A stretch of 6,598 bases of DNA. It comes from Nitrososphaera sp. (GTDB lineage Archaea > Thermoproteota > Nitrososphaeria > Nitrososphaerales > Nitrososphaeraceae). Location of the stretch: assembly GCA_025935445.1 (NCBI GenBank), contig JAICVG010000061.1:1-6598 (forward strand), in the 5' to 3' direction. Made by a program: the position numbers and the translations under genes. The notes under the pieces are model-generated. The model saw nothing but the letters and a program-made list of their open reading frames with translations. It had not been told where the DNA came from and ran no database searches. Below, in pieces: positions 5,649 through 6,598 of the stretch (position 1 is the stretch's first letter; each line of letters opens with the position of its first letter).

Positions 5649-6598
5649 TCTTGCAGTCCTCCGATCATTGCTGTGCATCTGATGTACGGGCCGCCACCGT
5701 CAACCTTGGCCGGTTGATACTTGCCACAGTAGCCAGTGCCGATATCATATTCAAATTCGTTACCTACCTTGTCGACTGATTGGAGGACCTCAAATGCATT
5801 GCCGGAGATGCTTGCACCCCTGAGTAGCTCCTTCACCTCGCCATTTTCTATCAAGTATGCCTCTTCTGCACCAAACATGAATTCACCATTTGCATCTGCC
5901 TGCCCGTTTCTCGCGCCCTTGATAATATATCCGTGCTTGGTTTCCCTTATCATATCATTTAGTTTATCTTCGCCGGGCTCAATGTACGTGTTCCGCATTC
6001 TGATGAGCGGCTCGTCACTGTACTGGAAGGCACGGGCGTTGCCTGTTGAAGCTGTACCAAATATCATAGCTGACTCGCGGTTATGCAGGAACGATTTTAG
6101 TATCCCCTTCTCAATTATTGCAGTCCGCCCCGCAGCCACACCTTCATCATCGACTATTATCGTTCCACCGGCATTACTTGCTATTTCGGACTTGCCGCTG
6201 TCTACCAGCGTGACAAGATCACTTGCTACTTTGGTCCCTATCTTGTCTTTTACTACTGAGCCAGACAGAACAAAGTCCGCCTCGACGGTGTGACCGATTG
6301 CCTCATGCGATAGGAGCCCCACCATTGCAGGATCCAGAATCACTGTGGTCTTTTTGCCGCTCACATGTCTAGCATCTAGGAGCTTCGCCGCTCTTGCCGA
6401 TGCCCTACGCGCGTATTCTAGATGGCTCTTCTTTTTGAAAAGGTCGTTCCATCCGCCAGTGATACCAATACCCTCATGGGCTGTCGCACTCTGACTTGCC
6501 TTTCTTGCTATTGCTGTTACGCTGAACTCTGGCTTTGAATCATAAATCTCAATGTCGGCGCCATCGCTGTTTATGATGACTTTGTGATCAAGCGTATC
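5645..6598 (-). CDS. tldD: TldD family zinc metallopeptidase (N-terminus outside window)
   Basis: This is the catalytic subunit of the TldD/TldE complex, which cleaves small or unfolded peptides. 317 residues are visible; family members are about 460-480 aa, so roughly 150 N-terminal residues lie to the right of the window. The frame is open to the edge, so a GTG at 6364 is internal and not the start. The zinc motif HExxxH is present as LLSHEAIGHTVEADF at visible residues 95-109 (HEAIGH at bases 6290-6307). The third metal ligand expected from E. coli TldD fits the Cys in GTGYCGKYQP at visible residue 291. Other family segments are STGNARAFQYSDEPLIRMRNTYI, split here as STGNARAF and PLIRMRNTYI, and GEVKELLRGASISGNAFEVL near the end. 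All visible catalytic residues are intact. It is the first visible gene of a minus-strand operon with tldE and a prenyl-reductase-like flavoprotein. Its promoter lies outside the window. Confidence 0.92.
   Translation of the reverse strand, partial: DTLDHKVIINSDGADIEIYDSKPEFSVTAIARKASQSATAHEGIGITGGWNDLFKKKSHLEYARRASARAAKLLDARHVSGKKTTVILDPAMVGLLSHEAIGHTVEADFVLSGSVVKDKIGTKVASDLVTLVDSGKSEIASNAGGTIIVDDEGVAAGRTAIIEKGILKSFLHNRESAMIFGTASTGNARAFQYSDEPLIRMRNTYIEPGEDKLNDMIRETKHGYIIKGARNGQADANGEFMFGAEEAYLIENGEVKELLRGASISGNAFEVLQSVDKVGNEFEYDIGTGYCGKYQPAKVDGGGPYIRCTAMIGGLQE
5658..5662 (-). promoter_or_regulatory. Shine-Dalgarno site that decides the tldE start
   Basis: On the minus strand GGAGG ends 9 bases before the GTG at 5648, within the final codons of tldD. 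It matches the core complementary to the 16S rRNA 3' end. Together with the GTGA stop/start overlap, it favours 5648 over the upstream ATG at 5678 and implies translational coupling of tldD and tldE. Confidence 0.7.

Noticed and set aside
5736..6293. 185-codon plus-strand frame opposite tldD
   Set aside because: It is antisense to the conserved TldD gene, including its zinc motif region; no independent coding evidence.
6362..6364. GTG at 6364 as the start of tldD
   Set aside because: The frame continues open with family-like sequence to the window edge, and a 239-residue protein would lack much of the TldD fold. It is an internal valine codon.

Overview
The window reads as a chromosomal segment from an archaeon, most likely an ammonia-oxidising Nitrososphaeria (Thaumarchaeota, soil-type) or close relative. 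The grounds are a geranylgeranyl-reductase-family flavoprotein, a TATA-type promoter element close upstream of an ORF, a signal peptide ending in AYG|Q as is common in that group, moderate AT-rich composition, and short gaps between genes. The lineage is inferred from gene style; no rRNA or other diagnostic marker is present.

Layout. (1) Positions 1-547, minus strand: the 5' part of a gene for a secreted protein with a signal peptide, an acidic linker and fifteen tandem Pro-rich hexapeptides. It runs off the left edge. (2) Positions 548-731: an AT-rich intergenic region between divergent genes, with a TATA-like element near 694-703. (3) Positions 732-2922, plus strand: a two-gene MacB/FtsX-type ABC transporter, with the ATPase first and, after a 157-base gap, the permease. 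(4) Positions 2923-3082: a convergent intergenic region containing a long-range imperfect inverted repeat. (5) Positions 3083-6598, minus strand: a tight three-gene operon read right to left. It comprises tldD (5' end outside the window), tldE/pmbA (4-base GTGA overlap with tldD) and a geranylgeranyl-reductase-like FAD oxidoreductase (10 bases after tldE).

How the genes fit together. The ABC pair should form a mechanotransmission-type complex (MacB/LolD/FtsX superfamily) that moves or releases a substrate at the outer face of the membrane. Its permease carries two Gly/Pro-rich insertions that topology places outside the cell. The neighbouring secreted Pro-rich protein is divergent and could share the promoter region, but a functional link is only a possibility. 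TldD and TldE are expected to form a hetero-oligomeric metalloprotease acting on small or unfolded peptides: TldD has the zinc motif HEAIGH and TldE lacks it. The linkage to a prenyl-reductase-type flavoenzyme is the least explained feature of the window. No RNA genes, insertion sequences, CRISPR arrays or phage genes are visible. No fully new system is demonstrated; the items most worth a second look are the hexapeptide-repeat surface protein and the tldD-tldE-reductase operon.
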